This document shows positions 1 to 7,573 of a DNA stretch of 11,983 bases, one piece after another (positions within the stretch are counted from its first letter, which is position 1; each line of letters starts with the position of its first letter). Location of the stretch: assembly GCA_964350875.1 (NCBI GenBank), contig CAYGLT010000075.1, forward strand, positions 1 through 11,983. The letters run 5' to 3'. The notes beneath the pieces are model-generated. The model saw only the letters and a program-made list of their open reading frames with translations, did no database searches and had not been told where the DNA came from. Source of the stretch: JAHBXC01 sp964350875 (GTDB taxonomy: Bacteria; Planctomycetota; Phycisphaerae; Phycisphaerales; UBA1924). The position numbers and the translations under genes were made by a program.

Positions 1-1352
1 GTAGCAGGCGCCTGCAGCAACTGCTTCACCGTGCTCAGGTACTCGGCGGCCATCGCGCCGTCGATCACCCGATGGTCGCTGCTCATCGTCATCTGCATCT
101 CGTGCCCGACGACGATCTGCCCATCGCGCACGACCGGCTTCTCGATGGCCGCGCCCACCGCGAGGATCGCGCTGTTGGGCGGGTTGATGATCGCCGTGAA
201 GTGCTCCACCCCGAACATGCCGAGGTTGGAGACCGTGAAGGTCGACGCGTCCATCTCTTCGACCGACAGCCCCTTCGTGCGCGCCTTTTCCGCCAGACGC
301 TTGGTCTCGGCGGAGATCTGACGCAGGCCGACCTGGTTCGCGTCGCGAATCACACCCACGACCAGCCCGCCGCCCCGCTCCATCGGGAGCGAGATCGCCA
401 CACCGACATTCACGCGGTCCTTGAGTTCGATCGACGCCGAGTCCTTCGTCTGCTTCCAACTCGCGTTGATGTGCGGGTGCTGGTGCATCGCGATGGCGCA
501 CGCGCGGACGATGAAATCGTTCACGCTGAGTTTCACGCCCTGGGACTTGAGTTGCTCGTTCAACTGCGCACGCAGGGCGAGCAGCGGGTCCATGTCGACC
601 GCGAGCGTGACCTGATAGTGCGGGATGCTCGTCTTGCTCTCGACCAGTCGCGCCGCGATCGTGCGCCGCATGTTCGTGAGCGCGACCGACTTTGCCTCGA
701 GCGACGCGCCGACCGCGGGCATCATCGGCGCCGGCGCTGACGCGGCCTTGCGGCCTTCGGTCTTCTCCGTCGGCGACTTCGCCGCTGCCTCGACATCCGC
801 CCTCACGATCCGGCCGCTCGGGCCCGTGCCCTTCACCTCGGCCAGATCCACGCCCATCTCGTCGGCGACCTTCTTGGCCAGCGGCGAAGCAAAGATCCGA
901 ACGCCGTCACCCCCGGCGCCCCCGGCGCCGTGCCCGGTCTCCTCGGGCTCGGCGACCGCCGTCGCGGACGACGCGGCGCCGTTGCTCGACGCCTTGCCGT
1001 TCGATGCGCCAGCCGCTTCCTGCTTCTGCTCCCCGCCGCTCTGCTTCGCGTTGGTCTCAGCGCCGGAAGACTTCTTCCCACCGAACGACGACTTCACCTC
1101 TTTCGCGTCCTCGCCCTTCCCGGCGAGCACCACGATCACCTCGCCGATCGCGACATTGTCGCCCTCGTTCGCGGCGAGCACCGCGACCGTGCCGTCGTCG
1201 AACGACTCCAGTTCCATCGTCGCCTTGTCGGTCTCGATGTCCGCGAGGATGTCGCCCGTTTTGACGGCGTCGCCCTCCTTGACATTCCACTTCACGACCG
1301 TGCCCTGTTGCATCGTGTCGGACAGCCGCGGCATGGTGACTTCGATAGGCAT
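1..1352 (-). CDS. pdhC: Pyruvate dehydrogenase E2, dihydrolipoamide acetyltransferase (3' end cut by window)
   Basis: E2 core of the pyruvate dehydrogenase complex: it moves the acetyl group from E1 to CoA through a swinging lipoyl arm. 450 residues are visible and no stop is reached, although the tail looks nearly complete. Residues 1-80 form one lipoyl domain with the ETDKA motif (lipoyl Lys43). Residues 93-150 are an Ala/Gly/Ser/Lys/Glu-rich flexible linker. Residues 152-188 form a peripheral subunit-binding domain (RIFASPLAKKVADEMGVDL). The catalytic acyltransferase domain runs from about 220 to the edge and carries the HxxxDG signature in DHRVIDGA (His427, Asp431, Gly432). The ATG at 1350-1352 begins exactly at the conserved MPIEVTMPRLSDTM and has AGAGG five bases upstream. 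The gene lies 56 bases after E1-beta in the same operon, which favours pyruvate over other 2-oxo acids. A branched-chain E2 is the main alternative and is less likely given the pyruvate-type E1 genes. Confidence 0.95.
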   Translation of the reverse strand, partial: MPIEVTMPRLSDTMQQGTVVKWNVKEGDAVKTGDILADIETDKATMELESFDDGTVAVLAANEGDNVAIGEVIVVLAGKGEDAKEVKSSFGGKKSSGAETNAKQSGGEQKQEAAGASNGKASSNGAASSATAVAEPEETGHGAGGAGGDGVRIFASPLAKKVADEMGVDLAEVKGTGPSGRIVRADVEAAAKSPTEKTEGRKAASAPAPMMPAVGASLEAKSVALTNMRRTIAARLVESKTSIPHYQVTLAVDMDPLLALRAQLNEQLKSQGVKLSVNDFIVRACAIAMHQHPHINASWKQTKDSASIELKDRVNVGVAISLPMERGGGLVVGVIRDANQVGLRQISAETKRLAEKARTKGLSVEEMDASTFTVSNLGMFGVEHFTAIINPPNSAILAVGAAIEKPVVRDGQIVVGHEMQMTMSSDHRVIDGAMAAEYLSTVKQLLQAPA

Positions 1353-1357
1353 GCGAA

Positions 1358-1362
1358 CCTCT
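1358..1362 (-). promoter_or_regulatory. Ribosome binding site of the E2 gene
   Basis: AGAGG on the minus strand, five bases before the ATG at 1352. It fixes the start at the conserved N-terminus of the lipoyl domain. Confidence 0.55.
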
Positions 1363-1408
1363 GTGCTCTCTTAGGTGCTCGTCGTGCGGACGGCCGCAGT
1401 GTACCGGA

Positions 1409-2482
1409 TCAGGCGTTCCCCAGCGTCTTCTTCACCGCCGCAATGATCTTCCCCTTATGGGGCAGGTACGCCGCCTCCAGTTTCTTGCTGTAGGGCGTCG
1501 GGACATCCTCGGTGTTCACGCGCACCGGCTGGAAGTCCAGCCAGTCGAACGCCCGCTCGATGACCTGCGTGATGACCTCGCTCGCGACGCTCGAGAACGG
1601 CCACGACTGATCAACCACCACCAGACGGTTGGTCTTCTTCACGCTCTCGATGACCGACGCGATGTCCAGCGGCCGGATCGTGCGCATGTCGAGCACATCG
1701 CACTCGATGCCCTCTTCACGCAATTCCTTGTCCGCGTCCAGACAGAAGTTCACCGGACGACCGAACGACACGATGGTGCACGCGTCGCCCTCGGCCCGGA
1801 GCGCGGCCTTCCCGAACGGAATGTAGTACTCCTCCTCGGGGACATGGGCCTTGTCGCCCAGCATGCGCTCGCTCTCGAGGAAGAACACCGGGTCGTTGTC
1901 CACGATCGCGGTCTTGAGCAGCCCCTTCGCGTCGTACGGGTTGCTCGGGATGACGATCTTCACGCCCGGAACATTCGCATAGAGACCTTCAACGCACCAC
2001 GAGTGGGTCGAGCCCAACTGGCCGCCCGCGCCGTCGTTGCCGCGGAAGACCATCGGGCACGAGAACTGCCCGCCCGACATGTAGAGCATCTTCGGCGCAT
2101 TGTTGAGGATCTGGTCGGCCGCGACGAGCGAGAACGACCACGACATGAACTCGACGATGGGGCGCAGGCCGCGCATCGCGGCGCCGATCGACATGCCCGC
2201 GAACCCGTTCTCGGAGATCGGGGTGTCGATGATGCGCTGCGCGCCGAACTCCTCGAGCATCCCCTGGCTGACCTTGTAGGCGCCGTTGTACTCGGCGACT
2301 TCCTCGCCCAGCAGGAAGACGCGCTCGTCGCGGCGCATCTCTTCGCTCATGGCCTCGCGCAGCGCCTCGCGGAACTGGATGACGCGGTCGCCCTCGCGCG
2401 AAGGCAGCGGCTTGTCGAAGTCCGGCTCGAACGACCAGCGGTGGAACAGACTGGCGTCGGGCTCAACGAAGGTCGTGGTCAT
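1409..2482 (-). CDS. pdhB: Pyruvate dehydrogenase E1 component, beta subunit
   Basis: Beta subunit of the heterotetrameric thiamine-diphosphate E1, which with E1-alpha decarboxylates pyruvate and acetylates the lipoyl arm of E2. It has 357 residues, slightly long for the family because about 35 residues precede the conserved core at VIQFREALREAM. The core closely resembles mitochondrial E1-beta: FLLGEEVAEYNGAYKVSQG (57-74; Glu60 is the expected cofactor-activating glutamate), RIIDTPISENGFAG (83-96), AAMRGLRPIVEFM (101-113) and YMSGGQFSCPMVFRG (134-148). The C-terminal transketolase-like domain contains DVLDMRTIRPLD. The ATG at 2480-2482 overlaps the TGA of the small upstream gene (ATGA). No strong Shine-Dalgarno sequence is present, so coupled re-initiation is likely. 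The E2 gene follows after 56 bases. The match in length and motifs makes E1-beta certain; the pyruvate specificity is inferred from family and context. Confidence 0.96.
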   Translation of the reverse strand: MTTTFVEPDASLFHRWSFEPDFDKPLPSREGDRVIQFREALREAMSEEMRRDERVFLLGEEVAEYNGAYKVSQGMLEEFGAQRIIDTPISENGFAGMSIGAAMRGLRPIVEFMSWSFSLVAADQILNNAPKMLYMSGGQFSCPMVFRGNDGAGGQLGSTHSWCVEGLYANVPGVKIVIPSNPYDAKGLLKTAIVDNDPVFFLESERMLGDKAHVPEEEYYIPFGKAALRAEGDACTIVSFGRPVNFCLDADKELREEGIECDVLDMRTIRPLDIASVIESVKKTNRLVVVDQSWPFSSVASEVITQVIERAFDWLDFQPVRVNTEDVPTPYSKKLEAAYLPHKGKIIAAVKKTLGNA

Positions 2483-2661
2483 GAGTTCGGCTCATCCGGA
2501 GTCGAAGGGGTGGTCTGGGGGGAGCGGGCGTTGTGCTGATGCACACGCGGGTACTGGCGCGGCGCCTTGGCCTTGGGCATGGCGATGAACACGCCGATCG
2601 CCCGGACGATCGCGATGGCGATCGCGAGAAAGATGATCGGGGCCAGCAGTTCGATATTCAT
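2479..2661 (-). CDS. Small single-pass membrane protein encoded between pdhA and pdhB
   Basis: A 60-residue protein of no family I recognise. Residues 4-28 form one hydrophobic segment (LLAPIIFLAIAIAIVRAIGV lies within it) with a single Arg at position 20. The rest, from about residue 29, is a basic, Pro/Gln/Asn/Ser-rich tail that looks disordered. There is no cleavage site typical of an exported protein, so an inner-membrane anchor is the simplest reading. It is probably real because its ATG overlaps the TGA of E1-alpha and its TGA overlaps the ATG of E1-beta, each as ATGA, and GAAGG lies nine bases before the start. Its length exactly fills the gap between two conserved genes. A role in tethering the dehydrogenase complex to the membrane, or simply in coupling translation of the two E1 subunits, is speculation. 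It could also be a lineage-specific gene with no link to pyruvate metabolism. Confidence 0.66.
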   Translation of the reverse strand: MNIELLAPIIFLAIAIAIVRAIGVFIAMPKAKAPRQYPRVHQHNARSPQTTPSTPDEPNS

Positions 2662-3791
2662 GTGTTGTCACCTTCGAGCAGCGGGTTCCGCTCGCCGATG
2701 CGGTACTCGCCCATCGGGCTCATCTGAGGCAGCGGGTTGACGAAGACATCCGTGTACAGTTCGTTCTCGCCCGGCTCCGGCGCTTCCTCGGCAAACTTCA
2801 CCGACGCCAGCACGCGCTCGCGGATCTCGTCCTGCATCGCGCCCCAGCCGTCCTCGGTCAGGCACTTGCGGTCGCGCATCAGGTGACCGACGAGCATCGC
2901 GATCGAGTCCTTGTCCTTCTCGTACGACTCGACCTCCTCACGCGTGCGGTACTTCTGGGGGTCGCTCATCGAGTGGCCCTTGTACCGGTAAGTGCGGATG
3001 TCCACGAACGCGGGCTTCTGCTCCTCGCGGCACTCGTCCGCGATCTCCTTGAACTCCGCGTAGATGTCGAGGATGTCCATCGAGTCGATCTTGCGTGAGA
3101 GCATGCCGTAGGCCTCGCCCTTCTGGGTGAGGTCGTGCGCCATCGTCGTGCCGCGCGCGATCGAGGTGCCCATCGAATAGCCGTTGTTCTCCACGACGAA
3201 GATGACCGGGAGCGAGAACAGCCCGGCGAGGTTCTTGGCCTCGTGCAGGCAGCCCTGGTTCAGCGCGCCGTCGCCCAGGTAGCAGAGCGATACACGCTTC
3301 GGGGGGTTGGCGTCGCCGTAGACATCGCGCTTGAGCACCTCGCGCTCGTACTTGACGCTGAACGCGAGTCCTGCGCCGAGCGCCGTCTGCGCCCCGACGA
3401 TGCCGTGCCCGCCGTACAACTCGTTCGGGCGGTCGAACATGTGCATCGATCCGCCCTTGCCCTTCGCGCACCCGGGGAGTTTGCCGAACATCTCGGCCAT
3501 GCACGCCTCGGGGGACATCCCGCGCGCCAACGCGTGGCCGTGATCGCGGTAGGCGGTCACGACCGGGTCGTCGTGGTTGACGGCGGCGAAGGTGCCGACC
3601 ACGAGCGCTTCCTGCCCGGTGTAGACATGGCAGAACCCGCCGATCTTGGCCTGCTGGTAGGCCTGAGCCGTGCGGTTCTCGAACTCCCGGATAAGTTGCA
3701 TGTCGCGCAGCCAGCCGAGCAGCGTCTCATCGGAGAGCGAATCGGTCGGTCGGGCTCGTCGCTGCGCACGGTCGGCGGTCACGGTGGTCAT
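2658..3791 (-). CDS. pdhA: Pyruvate dehydrogenase E1 component, alpha subunit
   Basis: Alpha subunit of the thiamine-diphosphate-dependent E1; it binds the diphosphate end of the cofactor and pairs with E1-beta. From the chosen start it has 377 residues, normal for the family. Visible motifs are GGFCHVYTGQEA (51-62), YRDHGHALARG (81-91), GKGGSMHMFD (111-120), the cofactor motif GDG (173-175) followed by ENN (201-203), and YRYKGHSMSDP (268-278). The last is the loop that carries regulatory phosphoserine sites in mitochondrial homologues; nothing here shows a kinase. The frame stays open to an ATG at 3849-3851. I prefer the ATG at 3789-3791 because GGAGAGG precedes it, the 20 extra residues look like translated leader, and a candidate promoter lies at about 3880. 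First gene of the operon; its stop overlaps the next start. Confidence 0.95.
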   Translation of the reverse strand: MTTVTADRAQRRARPTDSLSDETLLGWLRDMQLIREFENRTAQAYQQAKIGGFCHVYTGQEALVVGTFAAVNHDDPVVTAYRDHGHALARGMSPEACMAEMFGKLPGCAKGKGGSMHMFDRPNELYGGHGIVGAQTALGAGLAFSVKYEREVLKRDVYGDANPPKRVSLCYLGDGALNQGCLHEAKNLAGLFSLPVIFVVENNGYSMGTSIARGTTMAHDLTQKGEAYGMLSRKIDSMDILDIYAEFKEIADECREEQKPAFVDIRTYRYKGHSMSDPQKYRTREEVESYEKDKDSIAMLVGHLMRDRKCLTEDGWGAMQDEIRERVLASVKFAEEAPEPGENELYTDVFVNPLPQMSPMGEYRIGERNPLLEGDNT

Positions 3792-3793
3792 GG

Positions 3794-3800
3794 CCTCTCC
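3794..3800 (-). promoter_or_regulatory. Ribosome binding site deciding the E1-alpha start
   Basis: GGAGAGG on the minus strand lies just before the ATG at 3791, with GGAG at five bases' spacing. The two upstream in-frame ATGs (about 3827 and 3851) have no comparable site, so this supports the 377-residue form. Confidence 0.5.
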
Positions 3801-3879
3801 ACGGCCCTCGGGGGCCGATGCTGGCATCAAAAACCGACCCCGGCGACCCATCGTTCAGCCGCCGCGCAGGCCGGTCCCG

Positions 3880-3885
3880 ACTATA
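3880..3885 (-). promoter_or_regulatory. Candidate -10 element for the pdh operon
   Basis: The minus strand reads TATAGT, close to the TATAAT consensus and conspicuous in very GC-rich DNA. Transcription would start near 3873 and give a leader of about 80 bases before the E1-alpha ATG. No convincing -35 is seen at 16-18 bases, so the assignment is tentative. The 282-base divergent spacer (3792-4073) has otherwise only C-rich tracts and a short ATCGATCGAT palindrome near 4050. Confidence 0.3.
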
Positions 3886-4073
3886 GGCAAATCGGCATCC
3901 CGGAACCCCCTCCCCCGCCTTTCCGCCCCGTTTCCGGTCGGCTTTGCGAGCGCACCCGCCGGGGGCGCCGATAACCGGGTCACGGCCCCGCTGTCGGAGC
4001 CGCCCTCACCCCCGGAGTCCGCCGTGTTCGCCGCGCGTCTGCCCCCCCATCGATCGATCGCCGAGGCCGCGGC

Positions 4074-6470
4074 ATGAGCGCCGTCGGCAACGCCCCCGAC
4101 ACCATCGACGCCCTCCTCGCCCTCGCGGCCGCGCCGAACTCCTCGTGGCGGTTCGTCCCGCTTGCGACCCAACGCCTTGACGCGGGCGAACGCAACCCCG
4201 AACTCATCGCGCTGCTCGCCGCCCACGCCGTCCGGCTCGGCCTGCGAACCCTCGCCCTCGACGCGCTCGACGCTCTTCCCGACGACTTCGCCGACGACCC
4301 CCAGGTTGGCTCGCTCCGCGACGCCGCGCGGGCCCTTCGCCCTGACACGCTCACCCCCGAACGCCGCGTCGCGCTCGCCAGAGCCAACTGTGACGCGCTC
4401 GGCGCCGCAGGCGACGAACTCCGTGCATCGCTCGACGAATGGTCGCGCCGCGCGTCCGGTGCGCAGGCGTTCGTAACCACCGATCGGAACATCGCGCTCC
4501 GCGCCGACCCGTCGCGCCCGTTCGCGTTTCAGATGCTGTGTGATGCACGCGCTCGCGCAACCGCCGCGTGGAAACCATCCCCGCTGGCCGCTGACGATCC
4601 GACCGGCGCGCCGCCGGTGTTCATCGCGGGATTCCGCACGCCGTGCCTGCTCGAACGAGTCATCGCGGGCACGCCGATCGGCGCGACGGGCTACTCGCCG
4701 CGAATCTGGCTCTACGAGCCCGACCAGATGCACGCACTTGACGCTCTCTCGTTCCGCGATCTGCGCGGCGTCCTCACCGAATCCCGTTTGCTCGCCTTCC
4801 TTGGCGCTGGCGCCGGCGAACGGCTCGCCGAGGCGATGGGCGACCACGCGGAAGAACACCTCCCCCGCGAGATCGTTGTCGATGACAGCGCTGCGTGCGC
4901 AAACGAAGCGAGCCGGATGGTCCGCGACGCCGCCGACGCGCAGGTGCGTGAGCATGAACAACTCCACGCCGCGATAGCGACGCGTGCGGGCAACCGCGAC
5001 GCGCGTTTCTGGGCGGACCGCTTCGAGTCCGCCACTTCGGACGACCCACTGCGTGTGATGATCGCGACCACGCGCTACAGCACCGTGATGCACGCGTCGG
5101 CGACCGATCTCGCTGAAGGTCTGCGCGAGAACGGATGCGCCGCCGAAGTGCTGGCGGAGCCCGACACGCACGCGCGGATGTCGTCGCTCGCGTATCTCCG
5201 CAGGATCGACGCGTTCGATCCCGACCTGATCGTGCTCATCAACTTCCCGCGCTCGATGCTGTCGTCAGCGGTTCCTCGCGGCGTTCCGTGCGTCACCTGG
5301 GTGCAGGACATGATGCCCCACCTCGTGGACCCCTCGCACGCGGCCAAGGCCACCCCGCTCGACCTCGCCGTCGGTGGGCTCTCGCTCCGCATCACCGAGG
5401 CGCTCGGTCTGCGCCGCTGGGCGCACACACGCTTCCCGATCGTCGCGAGCACACGCAAGTTCCGTCGCGTCGAAGCGCACGGCGCCGACGAGTTCGCGTG
5501 CGAGGCCGCGTATATCGGAAACCAGAGCGAACCGGTCGCCGACCTCGTCGCTCGGTTCAAGAAGACGCTCGCCCCGCTCGGCGTGGATACACGATTCGTC
5601 GAGGAGATCCAACGCGCGATCGTTCCGCTGCTCGATGACCCGAGCGTCATCTGGGCCAACGAACTCCGGGCGACCACCATCGGGACGGTCGGATCGCTCA
5701 CCGGCAGGACGCCCTGCCCGTTCGAGGTCGAGCGTCTCGTTTCCGTCTGCGTTCAGCCGCTTGCGGATCGCATGCTCAGGCACCAGACGCTGGAATGGGC
5801 CGCATCGATCTGCGCACGGCGCGGGTGGAGATTCCGAATCTTCGGCCGCGGCTGGGAACGGCACCCGGCGCTCGCCGCGCATGCGCAGGGCCCCGTCGCG
5901 CACGGCGAGCCGCTGCGCGAGATCTACCGGACATCCGCCGCGACGCTCCACGCATCTGTCACCGTGCTCGCGCACCAGCGTGTGCTCGAATGCGCACTCT
6001 CGGGCGGGATCACCCTGTGCCGCCACATCGAGGACGCGGTCGCGGCCACACGGAACTCCGCGATCGTCAGCGCGATGTTGCGGGGTGTTGCGTCGCGCGA
6101 CGACAGCGTCCATCCGGACGCAACACCCGAACTTCTCAAATTCGCTGCGCACCTCAAACGCTTGAACCGCCAGGCTGAAGCTTCGTACACCGTGCGCGAC
6201 GCGCTGTATCTGGACAGCGATCCGGAAGAGGTCATCGCCTACGAGCGCTCGCCGCTCGAGTTGCTCGTGCATCCCGAGCGCGTGCTGTTCACAACGGAAT
6301 CTGCGCTGGAGTCGATGCTCGAACGCGCCGTGAACGACCGCGCATGGCGCGATACGACTTCGGACGCGATCGCGGAGCACACCAAGTCGCACGCTTCGGA
6401 CGACGCGCTCGCTCGCACGATGATCGACCTGACGCGCACCGCGATGCGTGCCGCATCGCTCAGCGATTGA
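4074..6470 (+). CDS. CgeB-like glycosyltransferase with N-terminal extension
   Basis: Large 798-residue protein, probably a cytoplasmic GT-B glycosyltransferase acting on a surface or secreted glycan. Residues 1-130 are Ala/Leu-rich and helical in character, possibly a repeat-type scaffold. Residues 180-275 look like a Rossmann-type domain with an IWLYEPDQMHAL stretch (211-222) of the kind found in front of other glycan enzymes. Residues 326-480 form the first GT-B-like half (LRVMIATTRYS, FDPDLIVLINFP, VPCVTWVQDMMPHLVDP). Residues 560-665 resemble the CgeB-type donor half: GWRFRIFGRGWERHP (584-598), LREIYRTSAATLHASV (614-629) and HQRVLECALSGGITL (634-648). GAGG lies seven bases before the ATG at 4074. 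The gene is divergent from pdhA and its last 11 bases overlap the FkbM gene on the other strand. Donor and acceptor cannot be inferred. The family call rests mainly on the C-terminal half. Confidence 0.75.
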   Translation: MSAVGNAPDTIDALLALAAAPNSSWRFVPLATQRLDAGERNPELIALLAAHAVRLGLRTLALDALDALPDDFADDPQVGSLRDAARALRPDTLTPERRVALARANCDALGAAGDELRASLDEWSRRASGAQAFVTTDRNIALRADPSRPFAFQMLCDARARATAAWKPSPLAADDPTGAPPVFIAGFRTPCLLERVIAGTPIGATGYSPRIWLYEPDQMHALDALSFRDLRGVLTESRLLAFLGAGAGERLAEAMGDHAEEHLPREIVVDDSAACANEASRMVRDAADAQVREHEQLHAAIATRAGNRDARFWADRFESATSDDPLRVMIATTRYSTVMHASATDLAEGLRENGCAAEVLAEPDTHARMSSLAYLRRIDAFDPDLIVLINFPRSMLSSAVPRGVPCVTWVQDMMPHLVDPSHAAKATPLDLAVGGLSLRITEALGLRRWAHTRFPIVASTRKFRRVEAHGADEFACEAAYIGNQSEPVADLVARFKKTLAPLGVDTRFVEEIQRAIVPLLDDPSVIWANELRATTIGTVGSLTGRTPCPFEVERLVSVCVQPLADRMLRHQTLEWAASICARRGWRFRIFGRGWERHPALAAHAQGPVAHGEPLREIYRTSAATLHASVTVLAHQRVLECALSGGITLCRHIEDAVAATRNSAIVSAMLRGVASRDDSVHPDATPELLKFAAHLKRLNRQAEASYTVRDALYLDSDPEEVIAYERSPLELLVHPERVLFTTESALESMLERAVNDRAWRDTTSDAIAEHTKSHASDDALARTMIDLTRTAMRAASLSD

Positions 6471-7551
6471 CGGCCGCTCGACCGCCGCCAGCGTTCGCGA
6501 CGGCCTGCGCCGGGCCGTACAGACGGATCACGGGGATTCCCTCATCGCGGAACGGCTGCGCGCCCGCCCAGAGTTTGTCCTCGTAGGAATCGGACGAGAG
6601 CACCACCGCATCGACACCGAGGCCGATCGCCTGCTCGGGCGTTACGATCGGGAGCCCCCACATCCGCGAACCGCGGCGTGCGGGGTCGTCGTCGATGATG
6701 CACACGATCGGCACGGGCGATTCCGCCATCGGCTCGGCCATGCGCCTGCGCGTGTGAAGCCCGGCGCCGTACACGCCGACGCGCTGCGCGCCATCCGCGG
6801 CGAGTTGGTTGAGCACGCCCATGATCCGGCCGTGGGGAGTCAGGTCAGCGCCGGGTCGAGGCCGCGCGCGGAGTTTGTCGAGCGCGTCCTGCTTGATCCA
6901 GATCGCGTCGCAGCACGCTGTCTCGTTGAGCGCTCCCTTGAAGTGGATGTCCACGATCTGGTGCAGGCCGAACCCGTGCTCGCGCAGGATCAGGTCGATA
7001 TCGCTGTAGGTCGAAGCGCCGTCGTACTCGGGGATGAGTTGCGCTTCGGAGTACACCGCGACCACAGATTCGCGGAGAAGGCGCGTGGCGCCGCGCAGCA
7101 TCGGCCCCTCGAAACCCTGCACATCGATCTTCATCGCGTGAACCGGCCCGATCCGTTCCCGTTCTGCCCAGTCATCGAGCCGCACGACATCGACCGGCTC
7201 CTTGCGGACGCAATCGAGCCATTCGCCGTAGTACGCGCGGCCCTGTGCGCTGGCCTTGAGCATGCTCGTGGTCATCGAGTGCTTGTTGACGAACATCTCG
7301 GCCGTGCCCGGAGCATCGCCCAGCGCGGCGTGCACGGGACGCAGGCCCGGCGTGGTCTCGGCCCTGCGGCAGAGCGTCTCGAAGGTCTCGCGGATCGGCT
7401 CGAACGCGTGCACGGTCGCACGGGGGAAGTGCTCGAGCATCTGCGCGGCGACAACGCCCTCGTGTGCGCCCGCATCCACGATCGTCACCGGTTCCGACGG
7501 GTCGATGACCCAGGTCATGATCTGGAACGCGTCGTGAACGGTCAGCCGCAT
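6460..7551 (-). CDS. FkbM-family methyltransferase with C-terminal Rossmann-like domain
   Basis: SAM-dependent methyltransferase of 363 residues, probably O-methylating a sugar or glycan. Residues 22-220 form the FkbM domain: motif I IVDAGAHEG (24-32), VHAFEPI with the acidic Glu51 after strand 2, and the family hallmark KIDVQGFEG (141-149). Residues 257-346 are a separate domain starting RVGVYGAGLHTR and containing DAVVLSSDSYEDKLW and GIPVIRLY; almost the same domain ends the upstream neighbour. Its GxGxH start suggests nucleotide or sugar-nucleotide binding, by resemblance only. The ATG at 7551 has a perfect AAGGAG eight bases upstream. The gene is last of a three-gene minus-strand group, 22 bases after its neighbour, and its 3' end overlaps the convergent glycosyltransferase by 11 bases. 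The methyltransferase call is firm; the acceptor is unknown. Confidence 0.88.
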   Translation of the reverse strand: MRLTVHDAFQIMTWVIDPSEPVTIVDAGAHEGVVAAQMLEHFPRATVHAFEPIRETFETLCRRAETTPGLRPVHAALGDAPGTAEMFVNKHSMTTSMLKASAQGRAYYGEWLDCVRKEPVDVVRLDDWAERERIGPVHAMKIDVQGFEGPMLRGATRLLRESVVAVYSEAQLIPEYDGASTYSDIDLILREHGFGLHQIVDIHFKGALNETACCDAIWIKQDALDKLRARPRPGADLTPHGRIMGVLNQLAADGAQRVGVYGAGLHTRRRMAEPMAESPVPIVCIIDDDPARRGSRMWGLPIVTPEQAIGLGVDAVVLSSDSYEDKLWAGAQPFRDEGIPVIRLYGPAQAVANAGGGRAAVNR

Positions 7552-7559
7552 CGCGTTTG

Positions 7560-7565
7560 CTCCTT
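7560..7565 (-). promoter_or_regulatory. Strong ribosome binding site of the FkbM gene
   Basis: AAGGAG on the minus strand, eight bases before the ATG at 7551, inside the 22-base gap after the preceding stop. It shows the gene can be initiated independently within the operon. Confidence 0.65.
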
Positions 7566-7573
7566 GGAGTGAT

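Noticed and set aside
1457..2539. 360-codon plus-strand frame opposite E1-beta
   Set aside because: Shadow of a strongly conserved gene; composition is Arg/Asp/Val/His-rich with no domain.
3792..3851. 20-residue N-terminal extension of E1-alpha (ATG at 3851)
   Set aside because: No ribosome binding site, low-complexity Arg/Gly-rich sequence, and a much better start at 3791; a targeting signal is unlikely in a bacterium.
3944..3975. Possible plus-strand promoter TTGCGA ... GATAAC for the CgeB-like gene
   Set aside because: The spacer is 20 bases and both boxes are weak; not better than chance.
3855..5171. Long 438-codon minus-strand frame across the divergent spacer and the CgeB-like gene
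   Set aside because: Arg/Gly/Val-rich, no recognisable motif, and antisense to a gene with clear domains; a shadow frame typical of high-GC DNA.
6448..7572. 374-codon plus-strand frame opposite the FkbM gene
   Set aside because: Asp/His/Arg-rich shadow; the minus strand has FkbM signatures and a perfect ribosome binding site.
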